A stretch of DNA of 64,000 nucleotides. It comes from Ustilago trichophora (lineage: Eukaryota > Basidiomycota > Ustilaginomycetes > Ustilaginales > Ustilaginaceae). Made by a program: the position numbers and the translations under genes. Positions 19,569 through 29,544 of the stretch are shown piece by piece. The notes beneath the pieces are model-generated. The model searched no databases and was not told where the DNA came from. It saw only the letters and a list, made by a program, of their open reading frames with translations. Where the stretch lies: positions 558,001 to 622,000 of the forward strand of contig OOIN01000025.1 of the NCBI GenBank assembly GCA_900323505.1, written 5' to 3'. The stretch's first letter is position 1; the number at the start of each line of letters is the position of its first letter.

Positions 19569-20083
19569 GGGATTCTCTTTTTACTTGGGATACGATGGAT
19601 TGGTTTGGTCGACGAAGAAAGGCAATGCAAGACGAGAGTATCTCTCAACTGGGCGTCAAGATGCTTGATACAAGGGTCTGTTTCCGTCAAGTTGCTCGTG
19701 TTGCTCTTCTCTTGTCAATCTTAGCCCCAAGCCGAATCAGCTCCTATAGGTGCATTCAGTAATGTCTGCCTGCCTGCATGGCTTATCAACTTTTTCCTCT
19801 GCTACAACGAAATCGATTTCGTCAACCTCTCTCAGTTCTGCTTTCCATTCTCTTTTCCCTTCTCCCATCACACGCATTATTTGTACTTTACCCCTCCTGT
19901 TACACAATCGAGCATCATCCATTCAACAAAAAGGGTTCCCTTCCGTGCCAGCAGCGCTCGACAGGTCTCACCCACAACTAGGCAGGCATGTCGAGAACTT
20001 GATAAGATTCTGTATGGTTACTTGTTCAGTACAAATTTTGAGAGATCGATATGGTACACGAAAGGTTGATGTTTGCAATGCTT
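19569..20083. other. Convergent 3' intergenic region (MRPL32 / LYS1)
   Basis: About 515 bp between convergent genes, T- and C-rich in the middle. It contains only short unsupported ORFs and presumably holds both 3' UTRs. Confidence 0.5.
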
Positions 20084-21253
20084 TCAAGCACCCTGCTTCT
20101 CGGCCTCGGCAAGGTGGTGACGGAACAGCTTCTCGGCACGTTGCCAGACAGCTCCCTTGCCTTCCTCGAGCGTCTCCAACTGGGTGGTGTCCTTTCCGAG
20201 CACCTCGGGCAGCTGCAGCAGGCTTGGCAGAAGATCGTTGCTAAAGCCTTCCGAGCTCTCTCGGGGAAGCAAGGTGGGCAAGTGGTCGATCGAGATGACG
20301 GTGAGTGCGGGGTTGCCCTTTCCGGTATCAACGTCGACGGTGGGCTTGTCAAAAGTCGTGTTGATATCATAGATGGGCAAAGGGTTGTTGGGGTTGGTAG
20401 TGTCACACGAGACGTCGACTACGACACCGAGGCGACGGTTGGGACCTGCAGCTTGGATGGTGGGGGCGTCGAGGAAGGGAGGGATCTTGGAGGTGAGGTA
20501 GATGCAGTTGACGAAAATGTCGACGTCGAGCAACTCTTGGTAAGGACCGTGCTTGGCCGATGTTTCCGCCATATCCCAACGGACAATGTCTTCGGAGGCG
20601 ACGCCGGCTTTTTCGAAAAAGTCGATCGCTCCACGTCCACATCGTCCCAGAGCACCGACGACGAGAGCCTTGACCTTGCCGTCAGCACGGCTCTTCTTGA
20701 TGTGTTCAATCTGCTCCTTGGCATGGGCGATGAGTGCCTTTTCGTTGGGATAGGCCTTCTGTGCTCCCAAACGACGCTCTTCACCCTGCACCTGTTCCGC
20801 AAGCGCCAACAGACCCAAAGCGGCACCTGCGAATCCAGCATGCCATCCAAAAGCAGCTACCCTCCTTCCGTTCTTGTCCTCCAAAAATTCCAAATCGTAC
20901 AGCTTACCTCCTCCACGCTTGAAGCGACCCAGAACGTCGACCCAGCCAGCCTGCTTCTTGTAGCAGTGAGCGAACTGGATGTGGGTGTGGGGGAGATCCG
21001 GACCGGGTTCCTCGAGTTCCTTGAGACCGATGATGGGGATGTGTGGGGGAAGACTGTGGAAGGTGTTGTGAGGGGCAATGGTGCATCCTACGTCCGAGTA
21101 CTCCTTGTCGTCAAAGATTCGCTGAGGGTCGGATTCGACGGTGATGTCGAAACCGGCATCGATGAGAGCCTTGGCAGTGGTAGGGGTGAGCGCAGCGCGA
21201 TGCTCGGCTGGCTTCATCTCGCAGCGGAGGTAGAGGGGTTGACGGGTAGACAT
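20084..21253 (-). CDS. LYS1: Saccharopine dehydrogenase (NAD+, L-lysine-forming)
   Basis: Single exon, 389 residues, normal for the family. It catalyses the last step of the fungal alpha-aminoadipate pathway: saccharopine + NAD+ to L-lysine and 2-oxoglutarate. Visible blocks are LYLRCEMKPAEHRAALTP at the N-terminus, HIQFAHCYKKQAGW, FGWHAGFAGAALGLL, a Rossmann region VKALVVGALGRCGRGAIDFF, DVDIFVNCIYL and VISIDHLPTLLPRESS. The reading frame begins with a TTG three codons upstream, so the first ATG (21253) is the start. A TATATA element lies ~90 bp upstream on the minus strand. It ends GA without a peroxisomal SKL-type signal. Confidence 0.96.
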   Translation of the reverse strand: MSTRQPLYLRCEMKPAEHRAALTPTTAKALIDAGFDITVESDPQRIFDDKEYSDVGCTIAPHNTFHSLPPHIPIIGLKELEEPGPDLPHTHIQFAHCYKKQAGWVDVLGRFKRGGGKLYDLEFLEDKNGRRVAAFGWHAGFAGAALGLLALAEQVQGEERRLGAQKAYPNEKALIAHAKEQIEHIKKSRADGKVKALVVGALGRCGRGAIDFFEKAGVASEDIVRWDMAETSAKHGPYQELLDVDIFVNCIYLTSKIPPFLDAPTIQAAGPNRRLGVVVDVSCDTTNPNNPLPIYDINTTFDKPTVDVDTGKGNPALTVISIDHLPTLLPRESSEGFSNDLLPSLLQLPEVLGKDTTQLETLEEGKGAVWQRAEKLFRHHLAEAEKQGA

Positions 21254-22190
21254 TTTGAGCAAGTTGTTGATCGTGCGTCAAGTGAAGTTGGTGGTGATGG
21301 ATGATGGTGGTTGAGTGGGTAAGGAAGAAGCTTTGAGAAAAGATATATGATTCCCTTTTGGATGGTTGGGTTGGGTGGCTGGACTTTGTTCGGTCTTGTT
21401 CCGTAATGTGGCGACTGTGCTGTACCGTGTGAAATGCAGTTCTTCTGAATGCAGAGAGTACAGGAATGCCTTTCCAATGTCGAGTCAGTCGAGACAAAGG
21501 CATGCTCTTTCCTCTGCGCCATTCTTACCGCAACGCACGGTCGCTCGGCTTTTCGCCGAATTCCCGTCTATTTTTGTGGAAATGTAAGATCCAGCGACTG
21601 AACAAATGAAAACGCGTGGACAAGGCGGCTTCGGATCCGTGATCGATTACACGCTTTGTCGCGTTCCAACCGCACAGACACAGAACAAACAGAGAAAGAC
21701 AGAAAGAGAGAGACAGACAGACAGAGACCCTGCAAAGTCTTTTTTTTTTGGGCAGCTGCATGCAGCCTAAACAGCAAAAACACGCTCAAAGTTACATTCA
21801 TCATCCATCTTCCATCACAACCAAGCTAGGCTTGTTCTTGTACGCTCATCATTCGGGTCTTGTTGTTGTTGTAAGTAGTAGTCTCTCGCACAGATGCACA
21901 AAGGGCACACTAGCTCCAAGGAACACGAGCCTTATCGCGGATCTGCAGCTGCTCTTTGTAGCACGTTCAACACGCAAGCTTCTGTGTTCTGCACATCTTG
22001 CACACACTCTTGCTGACCATCGCTACTCGGGCACAATCATACTCTCTCTCTCTGTGTACCTTCTTCTTGACGCGCTACGACCTGTATTCTTACATCTCTA
22101 CCTCTCCTATCTATGCTCGAATGGCAGCTCTAGAATACGTGTAGCCGTTCAGCCCACGCTGTTGTTCTTTACCTCGCACCACGTACAAAA
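21254..22190. other. Divergent promoter region (LYS1 / CPSF6-like)
   Basis: About 940 bp. It holds an ATATAT TATA-like element for LYS1 at 21343-21348 and a purine/CAGA-rich stretch at ~21680-21728. A T9 run lies at ~21741-21749, and the CPSF6-like leader is pyrimidine-rich. No gene was seen. Confidence 0.5.
21343..21348 (-). promoter_or_regulatory. TATA-like element of LYS1
   Basis: ATATAT within TCATATATCT on the minus strand, 90 bp upstream of the LYS1 ATG. Assigned by position only. Confidence 0.45.
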
Positions 22191-23551
22191 ATGTCAAACA
22201 TGGATGACGACAAGTTCGATCTGTACAGCGTGAGTCTGTCTTGCCCCCCTCGATCTCAAGCCTCTGGTTTTGCTGAGCTGCATGCACCGCTGCACAACCA
22301 TGGTCCGAGCGCACAAGTTAGCCGCCCATGTATACTGACTCTTGTTGAAATCTTCTGCTCGTGGTGAATCATGTGTAGGATGATCTCTACTCGGACGTTC
22401 TAGGCAAGGATGAAAACCAGCCGATCAAGGTTGAACCTTCCACCGACGACATTGCCTCTACTTCAGCCAACGCTGGTGCTGGCGGATCTGGCAAGCGTCA
22501 ACGAGCGGATTCGATCGATGAAAAGCCAGCCCCCTCCACCACCACTACTTCCCAACCACCAGCCGCATCTTCAACATCATCCTACCAACGTCATGCCGAG
22601 TCATCTTTGCCCGCACAACAACCGCCATCCTCGCTTCCACCGCATCCCTCCTCCTCCACCGCCCCTCCTCTCAGAAGCACGATGAGCACCCTTGCTGGGC
22701 GTCCTAAAGTCACCGATCCATCGATCCAAAACGCACTCTACATTGGCGATTTGAACTGGTGGGCAACTGATGAAGAGATTCGCCAGATCGCTTCTTCCGT
22801 CGGCGTCATTGTCAGTCTCAACGATATCACCTTTTCCGAGCACAAGGTCAACGGAAAATCAAAGGGCGTGGCATATGTAGAAACTGAGAGCGAACAAGAC
22901 GCACGAAAGATCAAAACTTGGTTCGAGGAGAACGATTTCCAATTCAAACGAGCCAACGTGACACTGACGACCAGTGCCAATGGCAATCCGTTCAGAACAT
23001 TGCCCAAGGATCCGGTGCCCAAAAACGAGAGAAGTCAGCGTGGTGGTGGAATGGGAATGGGTGGGATGGGTATGGGTGGTGGAAGAGGCGGAAGGGATGG
23101 TGGTGGAATGGGAGGAGGCAGAGGAGGGCATAGCAACAACATGGCGCCAATGGCAGGCGCTCCAATTCGAATGGGTGGTGCCAACGGACCCGGAGGAGGA
23201 ATGGGCATGATGAACCCGATGATGATGGGTATGATGAATGCCCCCACTGGTCCAGGAACAGGTGCCAACAGCGGTGGTGGTGCAAGACCCTACGGCCGCG
23301 GCGGAGGTCGAGGCGGTGGTTGGGGCAACAGAGGAGGCCGTGGAGGCGGACAACAAGCCAACAACAATGCAGGAGGACATTTCAATCCCAACTTCTTCGG
23401 AGGTGGAATGATGGGGATGCCTCCCATGCCACCCATGGGTGGTATGCCAATGGGTGGTGCAATGGGTATGGGTCCTAACGGAGGTGGTCCACCCGGAGGA
23501 ATGGGTGCAGACGATCGCGAGCGAAAACGCCATCGTATGGAGGAGAACTAG
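22191..23551 (+). CDS. CPSF6-like (cleavage factor Im large subunit) RNA-binding protein
   Basis: Two exons, 22191-22229 and 22379-23551, with a 149-nt intron (GTGAGT...GTAG); 403 residues. An acidic N-terminus with a duplicated [14 protein letters not shown] element spans the splice. A disordered region with KRQR follows, then one RRM (~residues 125-215) with [16 protein letters not shown] as RNP2 and KSKGVAYVE as RNP1. The NWWxTDE signature is diagnostic of the CPSF6/CPSF7 RRM, which binds the CFIm25 dimer and selects poly(A) sites. The C-terminal half is Gly/Met/Arg-rich (GGM, RGG) instead of the RS domain of animal CPSF6, and ends in a basic [11 protein letters not shown]. The CFIm role is inferred from the RRM. 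Confidence 0.82.
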
Positions 23552-23885
23552 ACCGACCGTCGCCGTCAGTTTGCATCTCGTTTGCGCTATTGAATCAGGC
23601 TGCAATACATACTTTACCGACCTGACGTGATCTCCTTGCTTGTGTTGAACAGTCATCCTCGCAATGTCCACAAGCGGTCAGAAACACACACACACACACA
23701 CACACACACACCTGTCGAGTACAAGTTGACCATCATTGGTAACTTCACACTGTCAGAATACACCACGCACGCAACGTCCAGCAAAGTGAAAGAGCATCAA
23801 ATCTTTTCGAAAAGCAACAGAATGTGGTCACAAAATTTTTTTAATGACATGGTCATCAATCCGAAGAGCCTACATCTGCCTTTCT
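23552..23885. other. Convergent 3' intergenic region with (AC)14
   Basis: About 330 bp between convergent genes (CPSF6-like and Asp-tRNA synthetase). It contains an (AC)14 microsatellite at 23684-23711 and an AT-rich patch near 23830-23845. No gene. Confidence 0.6.
23684..23711. repeat. (AC)14 microsatellite
   Basis: Perfect 28-nt AC dinucleotide repeat in a 3' intergenic region. Confidence 0.95.
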
Positions 23886-25577
23886 CTAAGGGTCAAGACG
23901 CTTAGGGTCACGAGGGAACATGCTAGCCCTCCTGATGTTACCCAGACCCAAGTAGAACATGACGACACGCTCCAGACCGATACCACCACCGGCGTGAGGA
24001 GGGCATCCTAATCTGAAAGCCTCTACGTAGTGCTTCATGCTTTCGACGGGGATGCCGAATTCTGCCATTCTCTTTTCCAAAAACGTGGCGTCGTGTACAC
24101 GCTGTGCGCCGGAAAGGATTTCCTGACCACGCATGAAAAAGTCGTACGAGTTCGAGTACTTGCTGTCCTGAGGGTCGGGCATGGTGTAGAAGGGTCGGAT
24201 CTCCAAGGGGAACTTGTCGAGCATGAAAAAGTCGGTCTTGTACTTTTCGCGAACGAGGGCACCGAGCGTGCGCTCCATTTCGGTGGAAAGATCCTCGAGG
24301 TCGCCGAGCTCTTTGCCGTTCTCGCGGAGGAGGGCAATGGCGTCCTTGTACTGCAATCGGACGGTCTTTTCGGGGAGAAGGAACTCGTCGCATGGGTACT
24401 GGCGCTTGACGGCGTCGATCTCCTTTCGGTAGCGCTTGGGAAGCTCGCGGAAAATAAAAGTGAAGAGACCGTCAAGGACATCGACGACTTCGTGGTAGTG
24501 CTCCTCAAAGGCCATCTCGAGATCGAGACCGGTGAATTCGGTCATGTGACGGTGGGTGTTGGAGTCTTCGGCACGGAAGACGGGACCAATCTCGTACACG
24601 CGGCCAAAGTCGGCAGCGATGGCCATCTGCTTGGCCAGCTGAGGACTCTGTGCAAGGAAAGCCTGCCCCTTGAAGTAAGAGACCTTGAAGACGGACGAGC
24701 CGGATTCGGTAGCGGCACCCTGGAGCTTGGGAGTGTGGATCTCGACAAAGTCGAGGTTGTCAAGGTACTCGCGGAAGAGCTTGCAAACACCGTGGGTGAG
24801 GCGGAAGATGGCCTGGTTGGTGGTGGTTCGAAGGTCGAGCACACGGTTGTCGAGACGAGTGTCGAGGGCGATGGGTGGAAGAGGACGGTCGGTCTGCTGA
24901 GAAGCCTGAATCTCGACCTCGGATCGGGTAGCGTCATCGACACCGAAGGGAAGCTGCTCGAAAGCAATCTCGCTGGTGGAGTGGATCTTGGAGATCTTGA
25001 TCTCGGCTTCCTTGACAGTGACAGTGTTGGACTCGACGGGCTTGGGAGTCTTGACGATGGTACCTTCGACCAGGACAATGGTCTCGGCAGCGAGACCGGC
25101 AGCCCACTTGGTCATCTGGCGCGAGACCTTCTCAGGAGCCTGAGCAAGGGTAGCCTGGACACAGTCGACACCCTGTCGGAAGGTGAGGAAGACGAGCTTG
25201 GCGGAAGGAGCACGGCTGGTCTGGACACGAGCAGAGAGAATAATCTGCTCACCGTCGCGCTCTGGGCTGATCTCGGAGATCTTGGTGAAGGTGCGACCGG
25301 TGCGCTCCTGGGACATGTTGAGAGGCAGCTTGCCGTAGTTTTGGGAAGCGAAATCGACGTCAGCAGCCTCACGAGCGGCCTTCTCTGCGGCGAGCTTGGC
25401 AGCCTTTTCAGCCTTGATGCGCTCCTTTTCGGCCTTGGCGGCACGCTTCTTCTTCTGGTTGTCCGAGAGAGGAGTTCCATCGGGGTTGAGCTCCTCGGCG
25501 CCATCGGCAGCGGCGGGTGCAGGAGCCGCAGGAGGCTGCTGCTGCTGCTCGTTTTGGATGGTAGCTTGGTCGGCCAT
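23886..25577 (-). CDS. DPS1: Cytosolic aspartyl-tRNA synthetase
   Basis: Single exon, 563 residues. An N-terminal Gln/Ala/Pro segment and a Lys/Ala-rich helix (~35-75, KKKRAAKAEKERIKAEKAAK) correspond to the tRNA-binding appendix of eukaryotic AspRS. The OB-fold anticodon-binding domain follows (~95-215), then the class IIb catalytic core. That core has motif 2 (FRAEDSNTHRHMTEFTGLDLEM) and motif 3 (GGGIGLERVVMFYLGLGNIRRASMFPRDP). It charges tRNA-Asp with aspartate. There is no mitochondrial presequence. It ends LDP after the conserved FPRDPKR. It is divergent from the Orc6-like gene. Confidence 0.97.
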   Translation of the reverse strand: MADQATIQNEQQQQPPAAPAPAAADGAEELNPDGTPLSDNQKKKRAAKAEKERIKAEKAAKLAAEKAAREAADVDFASQNYGKLPLNMSQERTGRTFTKISEISPERDGEQIILSARVQTSRAPSAKLVFLTFRQGVDCVQATLAQAPEKVSRQMTKWAAGLAAETIVLVEGTIVKTPKPVESNTVTVKEAEIKISKIHSTSEIAFEQLPFGVDDATRSEVEIQASQQTDRPLPPIALDTRLDNRVLDLRTTTNQAIFRLTHGVCKLFREYLDNLDFVEIHTPKLQGAATESGSSVFKVSYFKGQAFLAQSPQLAKQMAIAADFGRVYEIGPVFRAEDSNTHRHMTEFTGLDLEMAFEEHYHEVVDVLDGLFTFIFRELPKRYRKEIDAVKRQYPCDEFLLPEKTVRLQYKDAIALLRENGKELGDLEDLSTEMERTLGALVREKYKTDFFMLDKFPLEIRPFYTMPDPQDSKYSNSYDFFMRGQEILSGAQRVHDATFLEKRMAEFGIPVESMKHYVEAFRLGCPPHAGGGIGLERVVMFYLGLGNIRRASMFPRDPKRLDP

Positions 25578-25929
25578 GGTTGGTGAAGGTCAAGCGTTGG
25601 TGATGAACGATGTGGAGAGAGGACAAGAAGAAGCAAGAAGATGTGTTCGGTGAGTCGACAAGAATATTTCTGACTCGGATTTGGCCAAGATGATGCGGAC
25701 ACACAGGAAAAGTGCACCAAAAAGCTCTCTGAGCTTCTTTCCGCGTGACTTGGCCGAAAAATGTCGGATTTCGGGCTTTGAGGTTGGATATGCCAAAAGA
25801 TGTTGATGATGCTCGGACCCTATTTCTCTGCAACTCGCACTCGACCAAAGAGCGTCCAGACCTTTCATCTCTTCGACAACAAGGGGCGTCAAGGAACATC
25901 AAGATTTACAAGCTTCCTGGTATCAAGTC
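25578..25929. other. Divergent promoter region (DPS1 / Orc6-like)
   Basis: 352 bp shared by two divergent starts. No TATA box or other clear motif was recognised. Confidence 0.5.
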
Positions 25930-26926
25930 ATGGCGGCATCACGCCGTGCTCAGATCCAGTCGCTGTGCGGCGTGCGCACAGGCCCACTGATCGATCGAGT
26001 CGAGTCGTATCTGGCGGCTGTGGATATCTGGTCACGCAGAGGCAACGCCAAGGCTGTCAAGAATGCTGGTACAGGTGTCGTAGCTATATGCTGCTATCTT
26101 GCGGCTGAGAGGTGAGTGTCTAAAACCCAATTATTAGCATTACCGCTCTTAGAAGGAAAGCTGATCATGAGACCTTGACATCCCCTACCTTTGTCCTTCT
26201 GACAGTCTTGACTCGCGAGTGCCCGATCGAGGCGCAGCCATCCGAGCGAGTGGTCTGCCGCCTGCTCAATTCGCCGCGGCAGAGCGAGACTTCCGAACAG
26301 CCGTGCAATCGGTCTCGAGCGGATCATCACAGACGCTATCGGGACCTTCCGATGTGGTCAACAGCGCGTTTGCAGCCAGTCTAACGGCAACCCCCACAAC
26401 CCGGCCCATCCGACCCTCGCCGCTTGCAGCACCAACTTCAGCGAGCAAAAGCAAACAAGCACTGCTGGCCAAGGCGCAAGCGATCCAAGCTGGCAGTTTG
26501 TTTGATCAGACCATGCGAGCTGACACAACATCCAAATCAACCAGTAAGGCCAAAGCAACCGAATCGACAGCGACAGCTTCAGCTGCAGCCGCACCATCAG
26601 AATCCACTGCTGCTGCAACGCCAAATGCAGCTAGGGCTCAAGCGGAGGCACCGGCTAGCAACGTCTCGCCCGAGATGCAACCTCGCCGCCACAAACGTAG
26701 ACGCATGGGCAAGGTGGTATTTGGTCTTGCCATTCATTCTAGCCTCAATCGTCTTGACGAAGAGGAAGAGGCCAATGATGAACGGCGCCGTCGGAACAGG
26801 ATCCTTCATATTCAGTCTACCATTGAGCGACTGCGCTCATCGGATCCTACTTGGCGTTACCTCGATTCGCCCAGAGACTTTCTTGTTACCATCTCGTCGG
26901 CTGCTGAAGGCGCCAGCTCTCAGTGA
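25930..26926 (+). CDS. Possible origin recognition complex subunit 6 (Orc6-like), otherwise uncharacterised
   Basis: Two exons, 25930-26111 and 26206-26926, with a 94-nt intron (GTGAGT...ACAG); 300 residues. Residues ~1-100 are helical and cyclin-box-like: RVESYLAAVDIW, AGTGVVAICCYLAAE, then IRASGLPPAQFAAAERDFRTAV. The last part resembles the Orc6 pattern in which a conserved S-G-L-x-x-x-x-(Y/F) follows an Ala-rich helix. Residues ~105-225 are Ala/Ser/Thr-rich disorder. A basic patch PRRHKRRRMGK at ~225 could be a nuclear signal. A C-terminal helical segment (LNRLDEEEEANDERRRRNRILHIQ split over ~240-265) follows. Orc6 is a nuclear subunit of the complex that loads MCM at origins. The match is weak and from memory of the fold pattern. 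Confidence 0.45.
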
Positions 26927-27122
26927 CGCTTTTGCTTTGGCGCCACTCTCATGTACCATTCTAGATACCATTCCAATCAAATCCTTTGCGACAGTCCGGT
27001 GATGGCTGTGATCTTTACCGCTTACACACAACGAAGCCTTGCATGGAGAGTTGCTGGCTCGACAAACTACATCGGGGCGATTGGATGCAAATGTGCTTCT
27101 AATCGGCGATGAGCATCATAGC

Positions 27123-27298
27123 CTTGGCGAAGCTGCATTGCGCAATCCCGCAAAGCGGTGCCAAGACAGGCTGACGGCTTGGCTCCGTGAGTGCTTGGCA
27201 CACGATTCCGATTTGATTCCATGCGTCAACACATGCCTCGTACGTCCGTCCGTCCGTGCGACCGCGTGAAGCTCTTGGCGGAGAGTCGCCTTCTTGGC
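27123..27298. promoter_or_regulatory. Distal cluster of six PacC/Rim101 core hexamers
   Basis: GCCAAG or its complement CTTGGC starts at 27123, 27160, 27178, 27194, 27274 and 27293. The PacC core consensus 5'-GCCARG is established in ascomycetes; its use by this protein is inferred. The cluster lies 0.2-0.4 kb beyond the upstream gene's stop, about 2.9 kb from the rim101 start. Confidence 0.6.
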
Positions 27299-29270
27299 TG
27301 ACACGCTCGATTGGCATCATTGCATTGCTTTGCCCCTACATACGACGACGCTGCTCAACCAGCCTCGGAGCATTCATCCGGATTGCAGCGTGAATGTGTG
27401 GTATGTTCCCACGTTGCGGGGTTGCGACGACCAGCGAGACTGAGCGTGGGTAAGTACGCAATGCCAGTCATTACTGTACCTGTTTGATCTCGTAAAGCGC
27501 TACGATTCTTCAGGAATGCCCAAAGATGGCCCTTCATTGGGCTGGAGTCGGGGCTCGTGCTCTAGCTTGTGGCCATAAAGACTCTTTGTTCAACGGTTTG
27601 CCAGAGGACTTGATGAAGCTGGCAACCGTTCCGTTGGAAGCTGATGGCCCCGCTGATTGTTATGAAGTCCCACAATGCCAGACAAGACAGCCGATACATC
27701 CGACCGTTGCTCGATGCGTCGCGTCCTGGTCCTGATGAAAGCTGGATTGACGATCTGCAACGCAAGAGCGGAGTTTGACGTGCTGACCGGCGGGTCGGTT
27801 GTTGTGCTCTACTGTTACCTTGTCTTTTTCTTCCTCAGGCTTGAATCGTCAGCAACACTTATGCTCATTGTATTGTCCTATTTCTTCACGAAAGCGTTGG
27901 CCGGTGCGAGGCTGTACTGCACTCTCTATCACTTACAGTATCTCAACACGGAGCTTAAGCTGAATTTGCATGCGAGGATACAGTAAGCAAAAGGCATGAA
28001 CCCGTCGCAAAAGCCATGTGCTGGCAGCATGGGCATAGCGCCCAAATAAGACAAAGCTCGGATGGGACGAGGCTGCTTTCGTCACGGATAAGCAGAGAGG
28101 CAGAAAGCGGATATCGACATGACGCACGTTTCGGCATGATCGCTTGCTCGATGTGCCGCTCTCTCTTTCTTTTTTTTGAAGCCTTTCGATTTTTCAACGC
28201 TGCCAAAAGCCAGGAACATGGTTATACTTTTGAACACGCTCGCAATTCAATACAAACTAGACTGTCTCCATCTCGACCCATTTCAAATCAACCACAACTC
28301 AACCCAATTCAGACTTCATTGAAATCCGTTGACGCCCTTGCCGAAAAGCCCTCTCTTCAGCCTGTGTCTGCCTGCCGTGCCGGCACGCTGCTGGGCGGCA
28401 CACTGCGCTCCGTTTTGGGCTTCGGTCAGAGTTCGGCACTCTTAAGCTGTACGTGGGATTAGGGCAAGAGCCCCACAAAGCAAAAGGGGTGGGCTACCGC
28501 CCATTGCAATGCAACGATGAAAGGCAAGTGGGACCGGTTGCAACGCCAAAGAAAGGGTTGAGCTGTTTGGGACAAGGCCAACCAGCGACAGACAGTGCAA
28601 CGGTGCTGGACGGGCGAGTTTGTCCGAATGCGCATCTCTATCCGTCAGTCCGTCGCGCAGATCTCGTCCGTAAGAAGCAATTTGTTCTCATCCATCCTCC
28701 GATCGAAACGACGACGACGACGACGACGTCTCTCTTCACATTCAGCGAAACGCGGAGTAGCGACGAACCCGAGGGACGGTCCAACTGCATCATCGAAAAA
28801 GTCTTGGCACTCCCCCCAGTTCGTGGAGAGAGTTGGAATGCCAAGACCTGCGGTCCAATTTGTCCTGGGGGTGTGTCTCTACAAAAGCAGGCACTTTGTC
28901 TCTGCAAAGCGCAAGTTCTTGGCATTCGTATGGTCGAGAATCTCTTCTTTTCTTTTTTTTTTTTTCTTTTTTTTTTCGAAAAAATAAAAATCGATTTCGA
29001 CATTCGAAACTGGGAAACGGTGGGGACCAAAAAGGTGTGATTTGAATTTCCTCTCAAGCAGGCTGTGCCGAGCTTTAGTCTCGAATTCAAAAATTGGCAT
29101 CTTTCGTCTTTGAAATTTGATGAACACGTTTTCCACAGTAGAGCCTTGACCGCCAAAGTGCGAAAGAGGCAGAAGGATACATGTCTTGGCATTTTGGCAC
29201 ACTCACTCCTTGGTGGCCATGCTCTTCCGTTGAACCTCTCCTGGTCTGCCTCTCAAAAACACACTCTCTG

Positions 29271-29298
<28 letters not shown>
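29271..29298. repeat. (CT)14 microsatellite
   Basis: Perfect 28-nt CT repeat near the start of the ATG-free, pyrimidine-rich tract upstream of rim101. Such CT blocks are common near fungal transcription starts. Confidence 0.9.
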
Positions 29299-29301
<3 letters not shown>

Positions 29302-29520
29302 GCTTGGCTTATCCGCAAGACAAGCTTTCTTTTTCTGTTCCGTCTCTCTCTATCTCTGGCTTTCTGGCAGAGCGGCCCGGTGGCCAGTCTAGTGGCCTCA
29401 TCATAAGCAATCACCAGTCTTGGCAATCTCTGTCTTGCACGGCACTTTACCACTCTTTCTGCTCTCTCCCTCTCTCTCGCCCATTCCTATCCGCCCTTCT
29501 GTTTGCCAAGAATTGGAAAC

Positions 29521-29544
29521 CTTGGCTGCTTGGCTGCTTGGCTG
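29521..29544. repeat. CTTGGCTG x3 tandem repeat
   Basis: Three perfect 8-bp units, each containing the PacC-type hexamer CTTGGC at 29521, 29529 and 29537. It lies upstream of rim101. Confidence 0.9.

Noticed and set aside
20051..21304. 417-codon open frame antisense to LYS1
   Set aside because: Shadow of the highly conserved LYS1 sense frame.
24030..25586. 518-codon open frame antisense to Asp-tRNA synthetase
   Set aside because: Exact shadow of the DPS1 coding sequence, Glu/Leu/Gly/Val-rich and without family signatures.
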